Made by a program: the position numbers and the translations under genes
DNA from: Sphingomonadales bacterium UBA6174
GTDB lineage: Bacteria > Pseudomonadota > Alphaproteobacteria > Sphingomonadales > Sphingomonadaceae
Assembly: GCA_002422945.1 (NCBI GenBank)
Contig: DITW01000086.1
Span: 26,574-47,733, forward strand
DNA length: 21,160 bases
Direction: 5' to 3'
Shown here: piece by piece, positions 8,047-13,892 of the stretch
Numbering within the stretch: the first letter of the stretch is position 1
How the letters are laid out: every line of letters begins with the position of its first letter
The notes under the pieces: generated by a model
The model's input: the letters and a program-made list of their open reading frames with translations, nothing else
Told to the model about the DNA's origin: nothing
Databases searched by the model: none

Positions 8047-8493
8047 ATGGCGCAATATCTGGAAGATCTTGTTGTTGGCGAGGTCTGCCATTTTGGCCAT
8101 TATGAAGTGACGCGCGAAGACGTGATCGACTTCGCGCGTAAATTCGATCCGCAACCTTTTCATCTGGACGATGAGGCGGCGGCCAAGACTCATTTTGGCC
8201 GCATTGCCGCCAGCGGCTGGCACAGCGGCGCGATGTCGATGGCGATGCTGGTCGAACATTTCAACGCGGTCGGCCATCAGGGGCTTGGCTCCCCCGGCAT
8301 TGATGAATTGCGCTGGCTAAAGCCGGTCTATCCCGGCGATACGCTGCGGATGACATGGGAAGTGCTGGAAGTAACACCCTCGCGCAGCAAGCCCGACCGG
8401 GGCAGCATTCGCACCCGCACCGAAATGTTCAACCAGCATGATGAATGCGTGATGCGGATATTGGCGCGCTCGATGGTGGCGCGGCGGGTTTGA
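8047..8493 (+). CDS. MaoC family (R)-hydratase-like protein
   Basis: 148 residues, a single hot-dog domain. MaoC-like and R-specific enoyl-CoA hydratases add water to trans-2-enoyl-CoA esters. The hydratase motif is visible: DFARKFDPQPFHLDDEAA, with the catalytic Asp and His five residues apart, followed by HFGRIAASGWH, and later the GxDELRWLKPVYPGDTL segment that is standard in the family. The ATG at 8047 is preferred to an in-frame TTG at 8029; GAGGAG sits upstream. It probably shares a transcript with purB, though there is no obvious metabolic link. The natural substrate is not predictable; fatty-acid or branched-chain acyl-CoA catabolism is likely. Confidence 0.9.
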   Translation: MAQYLEDLVVGEVCHFGHYEVTREDVIDFARKFDPQPFHLDDEAAAKTHFGRIAASGWHSGAMSMAMLVEHFNAVGHQGLGSPGIDELRWLKPVYPGDTLRMTWEVLEVTPSRSKPDRGSIRTRTEMFNQHDECVMRILARSMVARRV

Positions 8494-8514
8494 TTTAGGG
8501 GTTTTTAATTAGTC

Positions 8515-8798
8515 CCTCAGGCGCCGGGCGACAGCATCCGCTGCCTTGGTTTTCCTCGCAACAAGCTCGGGCGCGCGTTCGCGCTTGCGGTGGCGATGCC
8601 ACCGTTGGTGTGGCAGTTGTCAGGGACAGTATTACCAACACCTCTTACTTCGTCATCCTGAACTTGTTTCAGGATCCATGCACGACCGTCCGGCTGGGAT
8701 GCTGAAACAAGTTCAGCATGACGAAGGTGGGAAAAGCCAACGGCGTTTTAGCGCCGCCGCGCCTTATTGCAGCGGATGCCCGCGCCCGGCGACTGAGG
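8515..8798. repeat. Composite element bounded by a 30-base imperfect inverted repeat
   Basis: The left arm 8515-8544 and the right arm 8769-8798 are reverse complements at 26 of 30 positions; the four mismatches are a block of three (8531-8533 against 8780-8782) and one single base. Both arms share the ends CCTCAG/CTGAGG and the core CGCCGGGCG. The 224 bases between them hold further palindromes and a REP-like pair. The outline resembles a small non-autonomous element (MITE-like) or a compound REP/BIME cluster. No target-site duplication is evident and there is no coding capacity. Confidence 0.65.
8648..8726. repeat. REP-like inverted pair (two hairpins in opposite orientation)
   Basis: Arms 8648-8677 and 8697-8726 are inverted copies matching at 28 of 30 positions. 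Each arm is itself a hairpin with an 8-bp stem and a 5-base loop: ATCCTGAA-CTTGT-TTCAGGAT at 8655-8675 and ATGCTGAA-ACAAG-TTCAGCAT at 8699-8719. The two differences between arms form one swapped C-G/G-C pair that keeps both stems intact. Similar GTCATCCTGAACTTG palindromes are, from memory, common between genes in sphingomonads; I could not check this here. Confidence 0.75.
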
Positions 8799-8805
8799 CA
8801 GAAAC

Positions 8806-8837
8806 AAAAAAAAGGCGAGCATCTCGCGATGCCCGCC
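8806..8837 (-). terminator. Intrinsic terminator of rpsD
   Basis: Read on the minus strand, a ten-pair stem (GGCGGGCATC / GATGCTCGCC, one G-U pair) closes a GCGA tetraloop and runs straight into eight T residues (complement of the A-run 8806-8813). It lies 24 bases past the rpsD stop codon. This is a textbook Rho-independent terminator. Confidence 0.92.
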
Positions 8838-8861
8838 CTTTCTTTAAAACTGCACCGAAAA

Positions 8862-9476
8862 TTAGCGCGAATAGAATTCGACGACCAGATTTGGTTCCAT
8901 CTTCACCGGATAAGGCACTTCGTCCAGCGTCGGGACGCGGGTGAAGGTGACCTTGGCCACGCCATCCGGGGTGACATAATCAGGGATTTCACGTTCGGAC
9001 AGGCTCTGTGCTTCGAGCACCAGCGCCATTTCCTGCGCCTTCTTGCCGAGCGAGACGACCTGACCGGCCTTAACCTGACGCGATGCGATGTTGCACTTCA
9101 CGCCGTCCACGAACACATGGCCGTGGCTGACGAGCTGACGCGCAGCGAAGATGGTCGGGGCGAACTTGGCGCGATAGACGATCGCGTCCAGACGGCGCTC
9201 CAGCAGGCCGATGAGGTTCTGCGACGTATCGCCCTTCATCTTGTCGGCTTCCTGATAGGCGCGCTTGAACTGCTTTTCAGTCACATCGCCATAATAGCCC
9301 TTCAGCTTCTGCTTAGCGCGGAGCTGAATACCATAATCGGTGGCCTTGCCCTTGCGGCGCTGACCATGCTGGCCCGGACCATATTCACGCTTGTTCACCG
9401 GGGACTTCGGACGGCCCCAGATGTTTTCGCCCATACGGCGATCGAGCTTGTACTTGGCGCTTGTACGCTTCGTCAT
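8862..9476 (-). CDS. rpsD: 30S ribosomal protein S4
   Basis: 204 residues, the standard length. S4 nucleates assembly of the 16S rRNA 5' domain and helps keep decoding accurate. The N-terminal part (KYKLDRRMGENIWGRPKSP, then YGPGQHGQRRKGK) lacks the four zinc cysteines, so this is the zinc-free form. The S4 RNA-binding domain follows (LERRLDAIVYRAKFAPTIFAARQLVSHGHVFVDG, about 92-126), and the protein ends VVEFYSR as usual. Start ATG 9474-9476 has a strong GAAGGAAG ribosome-binding site. The gene stands alone, outside the alpha operon, with its own terminator and a leader of roughly 100 bases, and is divergent from nfu. Confidence 0.98.
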   Translation of the reverse strand: MTKRTSAKYKLDRRMGENIWGRPKSPVNKREYGPGQHGQRRKGKATDYGIQLRAKQKLKGYYGDVTEKQFKRAYQEADKMKGDTSQNLIGLLERRLDAIVYRAKFAPTIFAARQLVSHGHVFVDGVKCNIASRQVKAGQVVSLGKKAQEMALVLEAQSLSEREIPDYVTPDGVAKVTFTRVPTLDEVPYPVKMEPNLVVEFYSR

Positions 9477-9517
9477 GATACTTCCTTCAATTGCGTTCGT
9501 TTCGGTTCCCGGTACCG

Positions 9518-9545
9518 CTCTGCCTCATGCGTGCATGGGGCAGGG
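9518..9545. other. Hairpin in the rpsD leader / nfu upstream region
   Basis: CTCTGCCTCATG and CATGGGGCAGGG flank a CGTG loop. In plus-strand RNA all 12 positions pair, using two G-U pairs. In the minus-strand rpsD leader the same two positions become C-A mismatches. It lies 42-69 bases upstream of the rpsD start. No known S4 operator was recognised. Confidence 0.4.
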
Positions 9546-9585
9546 CCACTGCTTCACCGGGGTGCAGGGCCAATTGCGAAACGCG

Positions 9586-9614
9586 CGGCTAGGGGATGGG
9601 GGGCGAAGAGTCAA
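9586..9614 (-). promoter_or_regulatory. Tentative promoter of rpsD
   Basis: On the minus strand TTGACT (9609-9614) is followed after 17 bases by TAGCCG (9586-9591). The -35 box is good and identical to that of thrS; the -10 box is poor. It would give a leader of about 100 bases that includes the hairpin at 9518-9545. Confidence 0.35.
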
Positions 9615-9680
9615 GTCCGGTCACGCATTGTGCGCAGGAGATGCCTTGCGCTTTTTGCGAATAACTCCCATCTAGGCGCC

Positions 9681-10247
9681 ATGCTGATAGAAATCGAACT
9701 CACCCCCAATCCATCGACCCTCAAATTCTTGCCGGGCCAGACTGTGCTTGCCGACGGCAGTCGCGATTTCGCGTCGCCGGAAGAGGCGGAGGTGTCGCCG
9801 CTGGCGTCCGCCTTGTTCAGCCTTGGCGATGTGTCGGGGGTATTCTTCGGTCGCGACTTTATTTCGGTCACGCTGGGCGTGGGCGGCGATTGGGCGGCCA
9901 ATAAAAATGATGTGCTGAATATCCTGCTCGATCATTTCGCGAGTGGCGCACCGTTGTTCCGTGGCGGCACGGCGGCGGGTATTGCGATTGTGGACGAAGA
10001 TCTGGACGATCCGGCGAATGCCGAGATCATTGCCCAGATCAAGGATCTGATCGAAACACGGGTGCGCCCGGCGGTGGCGCAGGATGGCGGCGATATTGTC
10101 TATCGTTCCTATGCCAATGGCGTAGTCAGTCTGGCGATGCAGGGCGCATGTTCCGGTTGCCCATCGTCTTCGGCGACGTTGAAGCAGGGCATTGAGCAAT
10201 TGCTGAAGCATTATGTGCCGGAAGTGATCGAAGTTCGCGCTGTATAA
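9681..10247 (+). CDS. Nfu-type iron-sulfur cluster carrier (NifU C-terminal domain)
   Basis: 188 residues with two domains: the Nfu N-terminal domain (1-90, MLIEIELTPNPSTLKFLPGQ) and the NifU-like domain (about 113-183) with the cluster-binding CxxC in GACSGCPSS (C157 and C160). This is the architecture of mitochondrial NFU1 and its alphaproteobacterial relatives. Such proteins carry 4Fe-4S clusters from the assembly scaffold to enzymes such as lipoyl synthase; MiaB, encoded downstream, is a known type of client. The frame is open far upstream, across rpsD on the other strand, but homology begins at this ATG. The ribosome-binding site is weak. It is the first gene of a plus-strand group with the nitroreductase, tsaB and rimI. 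Confidence 0.93.
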   Translation: MLIEIELTPNPSTLKFLPGQTVLADGSRDFASPEEAEVSPLASALFSLGDVSGVFFGRDFISVTLGVGGDWAANKNDVLNILLDHFASGAPLFRGGTAAGIAIVDEDLDDPANAEIIAQIKDLIETRVRPAVAQDGGDIVYRSYANGVVSLAMQGACSGCPSSSATLKQGIEQLLKHYVPEVIEVRAV

Positions 10248-10291
10248 GGGCGTTAATTGCCCTCCTCCCCAAATAGTCCAAGGAAATACGC

Positions 10292-10882
10292 ATGTCCGCA
10301 CCGTTGAACGATCAGGCAATGGATCAATTGTTCCGCACGGCGCGGACGGTGAATGCCTATCTTGATCAGCCGGTCGCGACTGAAACATTGCATGCGATCT
10401 GGGATTTGCTGAAATGGGGGCCGACCTCGGTCAATTGCCAGCCGATCCGCATCGTCTGGTGCGTGTCGCAAGAGGCCAAGGATATACTTGCCGACTGTGC
10501 GAGTTCTGGCAATGCCGCCAAGATCAAGGCCGCGCCCGTGACCGCGATCATCGGCATGGACCTTGAATTTTACGAACACCTGCCTGAACTCTTCCCGGCG
10601 ATGGAAACGAAAAGCTGGTTCGAGGGCAATACGGCCTTTACCGAGACGTCCGCCTTTCGGAACAGTTCCTTGCAGGGCGGCTATTTCATCATGGCCACGC
10701 GTGCGCTGGGCCTGGATGTCGGCCCGATGTCGGGCTTTGACAATGCGGCGGTTGATAAAGCCTTTTTTGCAGGGACAGCGGTGAAGTCCAATTTCATTGC
10801 GACCATTGGCTATGGCGATTTGACGAGCGCCTATCCGCGCGCACCGCGCCCGACGTTCGATCAGTCGAACCGCATCGCCTGA
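10292..10882 (+). CDS. RutE/HadB-like nitroreductase family protein (malonic semialdehyde reductase type)
   Basis: 196 residues of the FMN-dependent nitroreductase fold. Segments typical of the RutE/HadB subgroup: TARTVNAYLDQPV, LLKWGPTSVNCQP (39-51), the MDLEFYEHLPELFP region, TSAFRNSSLQGGYF, then LGLDVGPMSGFDNAAVDKAFF and IGYGD. In the Rut pyrimidine-degradation pathway RutE reduces malonic semialdehyde to 3-hydroxypropionate with NAD(P)H; relatives reduce other aldehydes or nitro and quinone compounds. No other rut gene is in this window, so the family is secure but the substrate is not. AAGGAAAT six bases upstream is a good ribosome-binding site. It lies 44 bases after nfu and 21 before tsaB, probably in the same transcript. 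Confidence 0.9.
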   Translation: MSAPLNDQAMDQLFRTARTVNAYLDQPVATETLHAIWDLLKWGPTSVNCQPIRIVWCVSQEAKDILADCASSGNAAKIKAAPVTAIIGMDLEFYEHLPELFPAMETKSWFEGNTAFTETSAFRNSSLQGGYFIMATRALGLDVGPMSGFDNAAVDKAFFAGTAVKSNFIATIGYGDLTSAYPRAPRPTFDQSNRIA

Positions 10883-10903
10883 TTTGGCGCGAATCCGCCC
10901 GCG

Positions 10904-11548
10904 ATGATAGCCGATACCCTTGTCATTGAAACGGCGGCCTCTGCCTGTTCGGTCGCGCTGCTGGCCGGGGGCGAGGTGGTGGCCTATCGCCATGATCCGA
11001 TGGCGCGGGGCCATGCCGAGCATCTATTGCCGATGATTTCAGCCTTGCCGGATCAGGGGCGAGCCGCATCGATCCTTGTCGATTGCGGGCCGGGCAGCTT
11101 TACCGGGGTGCGGGTCGGCATTGCGGCGGCGCGCGCGCTGGGTTTTGCATGGCAGGTGCCGGTGCATGGGTATCGCACGCTTGATCTGCTCGCGGTGATG
11201 GCGGGGCGGGCATTGCAGGCACAGGACCGGTTCTTGGTGGTGACTTTGGGCGGGCATGGCGAATGGTTCGTCCAGCCGTTCGTTCGCAATAGTGGCGGGA
11301 TCATCGCTGCTGCGCCTTTTCAGTCGTTGCAGCCAGCGGCGGCGGTGGATGCGCATGGCGCGGATCATGTCGCGATCGGCAGCGCGGCGGCGGCCTATGC
11401 CGCGCATTTCCCGGATATGGTATTTCTGGAGCTTGCCCCTGATGCGCGTGAGGCGTTGCTCTTGCCTGCAGATATGATCTTGCCCGACGCTCAGCCGATT
11501 TATGGCCGGGGCGCGGATGCCAAGCCGATGGCGCCGCTGCCCGCATGA
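10904..11548 (+). CDS. tsaB: tRNA N6-threonylcarbamoyladenosine synthesis protein TsaB (YeaZ)
   Basis: 214 residues with the ASKHA-fold TsaB pattern: LVIETAASACSVALL (6-20), HAEHLLPMI (37-45), then the diagnostic VDCGPGSFTGVRVGIAAARALG (about 58-79). TsaB pairs with TsaD and TsaE to put threonylcarbamoyl on A37 of ANN-decoding tRNAs. The middle and C-terminal parts are more divergent, as is usual. No strong ribosome-binding site is seen. Its stop overlaps the rimI start (ATGA), and tsaB-rimI is a widespread gene pair. Confidence 0.95.
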   Translation: MIADTLVIETAASACSVALLAGGEVVAYRHDPMARGHAEHLLPMISALPDQGRAASILVDCGPGSFTGVRVGIAAARALGFAWQVPVHGYRTLDLLAVMAGRALQAQDRFLVVTLGGHGEWFVQPFVRNSGGIIAAAPFQSLQPAAAVDAHGADHVAIGSAAAAYAAHFPDMVFLELAPDAREALLLPADMILPDAQPIYGRGADAKPMAPLPA

Positions 11549-12006
11549 CTGGTGTCCGCCTTGGCAGCATGTCCGATCTGGATGCGGTCATGGCTGTGAT
11601 GGAAGCTGCATTTGATTCGCAATATGGCGAAGCGTGGACCAAGGCGCAGCTGACAAGCATGATGATCATGCCCGGCATCTTGCTAATCGTGCATGAAGGC
11701 CATGAACAGATGGTCGATGGATTCGCCCTGTTCAGTCGTGTTGTTGATGAAGCCGAATTATTGTTGGTCGCGGTCGATCCTGTTCATCGCCGCCAATCTA
11801 TTGCCGATCAGATCCTTGGTCAGGGCTATGTAATTTTAGCTGAACATGGCGTAAAATCGCTATTTCTTGAGGTGCGGGATGGCAACCCGGCAATGAATTT
11901 ATATCGTGTGCATGGTTTCGAAGTGATCGGTCGTCGGCCCAATTATTATCATGGCGGCGGCTCTCAATCATTCGATGCTATAACCCTGAAAAAGTTAATG
12001 GGGTGA
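11545..12006 (+). CDS. rimI: Ribosomal-protein-alanine N-acetyltransferase-like GNAT protein
   Basis: 153 residues, one GNAT domain. RimI acetylates the N-terminal alanine of S18; homologues next to tsaB are called RimI by context. Matches: ELLLVAVDPVHRR (71-83) entering the acetyl-CoA loop, then FLEVRDGNPAMNLYRVHGFEVIGRRPNYY (107-135), which holds the family's catalytic Glu (E109) and Tyr region. Oddity: the loop Q/R-x-x-G-x-G/A reads RRQSIA (82-87), with Ser85 where Gly is usual. The second half is also AT-richer, with TTA, ATA and GTA codons that neighbours avoid. The reading frame is intact. It overlaps tsaB by four bases. Confidence 0.85.
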   Translation: MTGVRLGSMSDLDAVMAVMEAAFDSQYGEAWTKAQLTSMMIMPGILLIVHEGHEQMVDGFALFSRVVDEAELLLVAVDPVHRRQSIADQILGQGYVILAEHGVKSLFLEVRDGNPAMNLYRVHGFEVIGRRPNYYHGGGSQSFDAITLKKLMG

Positions 12007-12043
12007 TTTAAGCTATTATTTAAAGTTCTGGACCAACTAAGAC

Positions 12044-12071
12044 TTGCGTTCCAATATTGGAGTAATTAAAT
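12044..12071 (+). promoter_or_regulatory. Predicted mucR promoter with internal palindrome
   Basis: TTGCGT (12044-12049) and TTAAAT (12066-12071) are 16 bases apart and lie in the only clearly AT-rich stretch of this area. The spacer holds a perfect 12-base palindrome, TCCAATATTGGA (12050-12061), in the position of an operator. The predicted leader to the mucR ATG is about 45 bases. Confidence 0.45.
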
Positions 12072-12122
12072 GGCCCACTCGTACTGAGTATCCATCCAAC
12101 TGCATTTTACAAGGGTCGCACC

Positions 12123-12560
12123 ATGGCAGAGATTACAGAAATTCAAGAAGGCTTGCTGGCACTGACTGCGGACATCGTCGCCGCGCATGTCAGCAATAAC
12201 ACCGTCGCGATTAACGATGTGTCGGCACTGATTTCGAACGTATATAACGCGCTCAATAGCCTCGGCGAGCCTGTGCAGGTCGAAGAAGTAAAGCAGGAGC
12301 CTGCTGTTTCGATCCGTTCTTCGATCAAGCCGGATTACATCGTTTGTCTTGAAGACGGCAAGAAGCTCAAGATGCTCAAGCGCCATTTGATGAGCCAATA
12401 TGGCATGACGCCTGATGATTATCGCGCGAAATGGGGCTTGCCGACCGATTATCCGATGGTCGCGCCGAATTATGCGGCGCAGCGTCGCGAATTGGCCGTG
12501 CAGATCGGCCTTGGCCGTTCGGGCCGTCGCGGCAAGGGTCGTCCGGCGACCAAGCGCTAA
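12123..12560 (+). CDS. mucR: MucR/Ros family transcriptional regulator
   Basis: 145 residues. MucR/Ros proteins are alphaproteobacterial DNA-binding regulators, often of exopolysaccharide, motility and cell-cycle genes, and they bind AT-rich DNA. The N-terminal half (1-60) resembles the oligomerisation region. The C-terminal half has the signature IKPDYIVCLEDGKKLKMLKRHL, then MTPDDYRAKWGLPTDYPMVAPNYA, and a basic tail RSGRRGKGRPATKR. In the Ros zinc finger the ligands are Cys, Cys, His, His; here the equivalents are Cys, Asp, His and Tyr, so two of four differ. AAGGG upstream of the ATG serves as ribosome-binding site. The gene has its own promoter region and a terminator, which separates it from rimI and fur. 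Confidence 0.95.
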   Translation: MAEITEIQEGLLALTADIVAAHVSNNTVAINDVSALISNVYNALNSLGEPVQVEEVKQEPAVSIRSSIKPDYIVCLEDGKKLKMLKRHLMSQYGMTPDDYRAKWGLPTDYPMVAPNYAAQRRELAVQIGLGRSGRRGKGRPATKR

Positions 12561-12581
12561 GCTCAACTTTTAAAATTCGTG

Positions 12582-12634
12582 ACCGGGTTGGCGGCTGCTC
12601 TTTTGAGTATGCCACCAGCCCGGTTTCGTTTTTA
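12582..12634 (+). terminator. Intrinsic terminator of mucR
   Basis: ACCGGGTTGGCGGC (from 12582) pairs with GCCACCAGCCCGGT (ending 12624), with one G-U pair and one mismatch, and is followed by the T-rich TTCGTTTTTA (12625-12634). It lies about 20 bases past the mucR stop. Confidence 0.75.
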
Positions 12635-12705
12635 TGGGCCATCGCTTTTCTTAAGTAATGTTTCGCGATACACACTGCCGACATGTCGCAGGGATCGGGG
12701 CAATA

Positions 12706-13128
12706 ATGAATCGCAAAATCGATATCGAAGCGCTCTGCGCGGACAAGGGACTCCGCATTACCGAGCAGCGTCGGGTCATTGCCCGGATATTGTCCGAATC
12801 GGACGACCATCCCGATGTGGAATTGCTGCACAGCCGTGCATCGGCGATTGATGCGGGGATTTCGATCGCGACCGTATATCGCACCGTCCGCTTGTTTGAA
12901 GAGGCGGGCATTCTCGAACGCCATGATTTCGGCGATGGTCGCGCCCGTTATGAAGCGGCGGCGGATGTGCATCATGATCATCTGATCGATGTTGAAACCG
13001 GCGCGGTGATTGAATTCGTCGATCAGGAGCTGGAAGAATTACAGCGCCGCATTGCTGAAAAACTCGGTTTCCGACTGGTCGATCACCGACTGGAATTGTT
13101 CGGCGTGCGGTTGAACCGGCCAGAATGA
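12706..13128 (+). CDS. fur: Fur family metal-responsive regulator (Fur/Mur type)
   Basis: 140 residues. Winged-helix DNA-binding part: LCADKGLRITEQRRVIARIL, then DHPDVELLHSRA, ISIATVYRTVRLFEEAGI with the recognition helix. Dimerisation and metal part: RARYEAAADVHHDHLIDVETGAVIEF and VDHRLELFGV. The HHDHLI metal-binding cluster is complete, but the CxxC zinc site seen after it in gamma-proteobacterial Fur (LICxxC) reads IDVETG and has no Cys. This matches alphaproteobacterial Fur and rhizobial Mur, some of which answer to manganese rather than iron. The ATG at 12706 fits family length; an in-frame ATG 48 bases upstream would add an unrelated leader. plsC follows after 10 bases. Confidence 0.93.
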   Translation: MNRKIDIEALCADKGLRITEQRRVIARILSESDDHPDVELLHSRASAIDAGISIATVYRTVRLFEEAGILERHDFGDGRARYEAAADVHHDHLIDVETGAVIEFVDQELEELQRRIAEKLGFRLVDHRLELFGVRLNRPE

Positions 13129-13138
13129 TCGGCGGTTG

Positions 13139-13882
13139 ATGCAGTTGATTGCCTGGGTCCGGATCACGGCAATTCTGCTGATCTTGTTGCCGTTATTCTT
13201 GCTCCATTTGATATTGCGCATTTTCACGCGGCACACGCCCTGTCCGAGATGGTTTTTCCGGTTGGCGGGGGTGTTGGCGGGCCTGCGTATCAACTGGCGT
13301 GGCCAGCCGTTGCGGCGGCATGTCCTATATGTCGCCAATCATGTGAGCTGGCTTGATATTCTCGCGCTCGGCGGCATTGGTCATGCCCGGATGGTGTCCA
13401 AGGCCGAGGTGCGCCATTGGCCCTTGATCGGGGCGCTGGCGCGATTGGTGGATACGATTTTCGTGGATCGCAGCAACCCCGCCATGGCGCGTGCGCAGGC
13501 GGGCGAGCTGGTCGAGGCGCTGAAAGAGGGGGCGCCGGTGGCGTTGTTCCCGGAAGGGACGACCGGGGATGGCATTGTCCTCAGGCCCTTCAAGGCGCCG
13601 TTATTCGCGGCCCTGTACCCACCGCGCGATACCGTGATGGTGCAGCCAGTCGCGCTTGATTTCGGGGAAGATGCGGCAGAGATTGCATGGGTCGATCAAG
13701 AGCCGTTCGGCCATAATGCGATGCGGCTCTTATCGCGGGTGCGGCCCATCAGGCTGACCCTGATATTCGGTGCGCCCGTCTGTTCATCCGATTATCCCGA
13801 CCGCAAGGCTTTGAGCAATGCGATGCAGCAGGCGATCAATGAGTCGCTGATAGCTTCCGCTTATCGTCATCACCGGGTATAG
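13139..13882 (+). CDS. plsC: 1-acyl-sn-glycerol-3-phosphate acyltransferase
   Basis: 247 residues. PlsC esterifies the sn-2 position of lysophosphatidate, giving phosphatidate, at the inner membrane. A hydrophobic segment (about 8-28) anchors the protein. The acyltransferase motifs are NHVSWLD (67-73, catalytic HX4D), VDRSN (109-113, motif II) and FPEGTT (137-142, motif III). The ATG at 13139 is used; a TTG directly before it is a less likely start. It sits 10 bases from both fur and miaB, in a conserved alphaproteobacterial order. Confidence 0.95.
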   Translation: MQLIAWVRITAILLILLPLFLLHLILRIFTRHTPCPRWFFRLAGVLAGLRINWRGQPLRRHVLYVANHVSWLDILALGGIGHARMVSKAEVRHWPLIGALARLVDTIFVDRSNPAMARAQAGELVEALKEGAPVALFPEGTTGDGIVLRPFKAPLFAALYPPRDTVMVQPVALDFGEDAAEIAWVDQEPFGHNAMRLLSRVRPIRLTLIFGAPVCSSDYPDRKALSNAMQQAINESLIASAYRHHRV

Positions 13883-13892
13883 CTGTTCCAAC

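Larger units (their letters stand above)
8494..8861. other. Gene-free intergenic region between maoC-like gene and rpsD
   Basis: About 370 bases lie between the converging MaoC-like gene and rpsD. No reading frame here looks like a protein. The stretch is filled with dyad symmetry: an outer inverted repeat (8515-8544 with 8769-8798), palindromes at 8562-8587 and 8589-8603, two REP-like hairpins at 8655-8675 and 8699-8719, a small stem at 8741-8756, and the rpsD terminator at 8806-8837. The hairpins may also end the purB-maoC transcript, for which no classical terminator is seen. Confidence 0.85.

Noticed and set aside
8546..8944. An open frame of 132 codons through the repeat region into rpsD
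   Set aside because: It translates palindromes and the rpsD terminator, overlaps the end of rpsD antisense, and has no family resemblance.
12679..12688. Palindrome CGACATGTCG just upstream of fur
   Set aside because: Ten-base palindromes are frequent by chance, it is GC-rich unlike Fur boxes, and the promoter is not resolved.
12658..12705. In-frame upstream ATG giving fur 16 extra residues
   Set aside because: The extra residues do not match Fur N-termini, and the ATG at 12706 gives the usual length.
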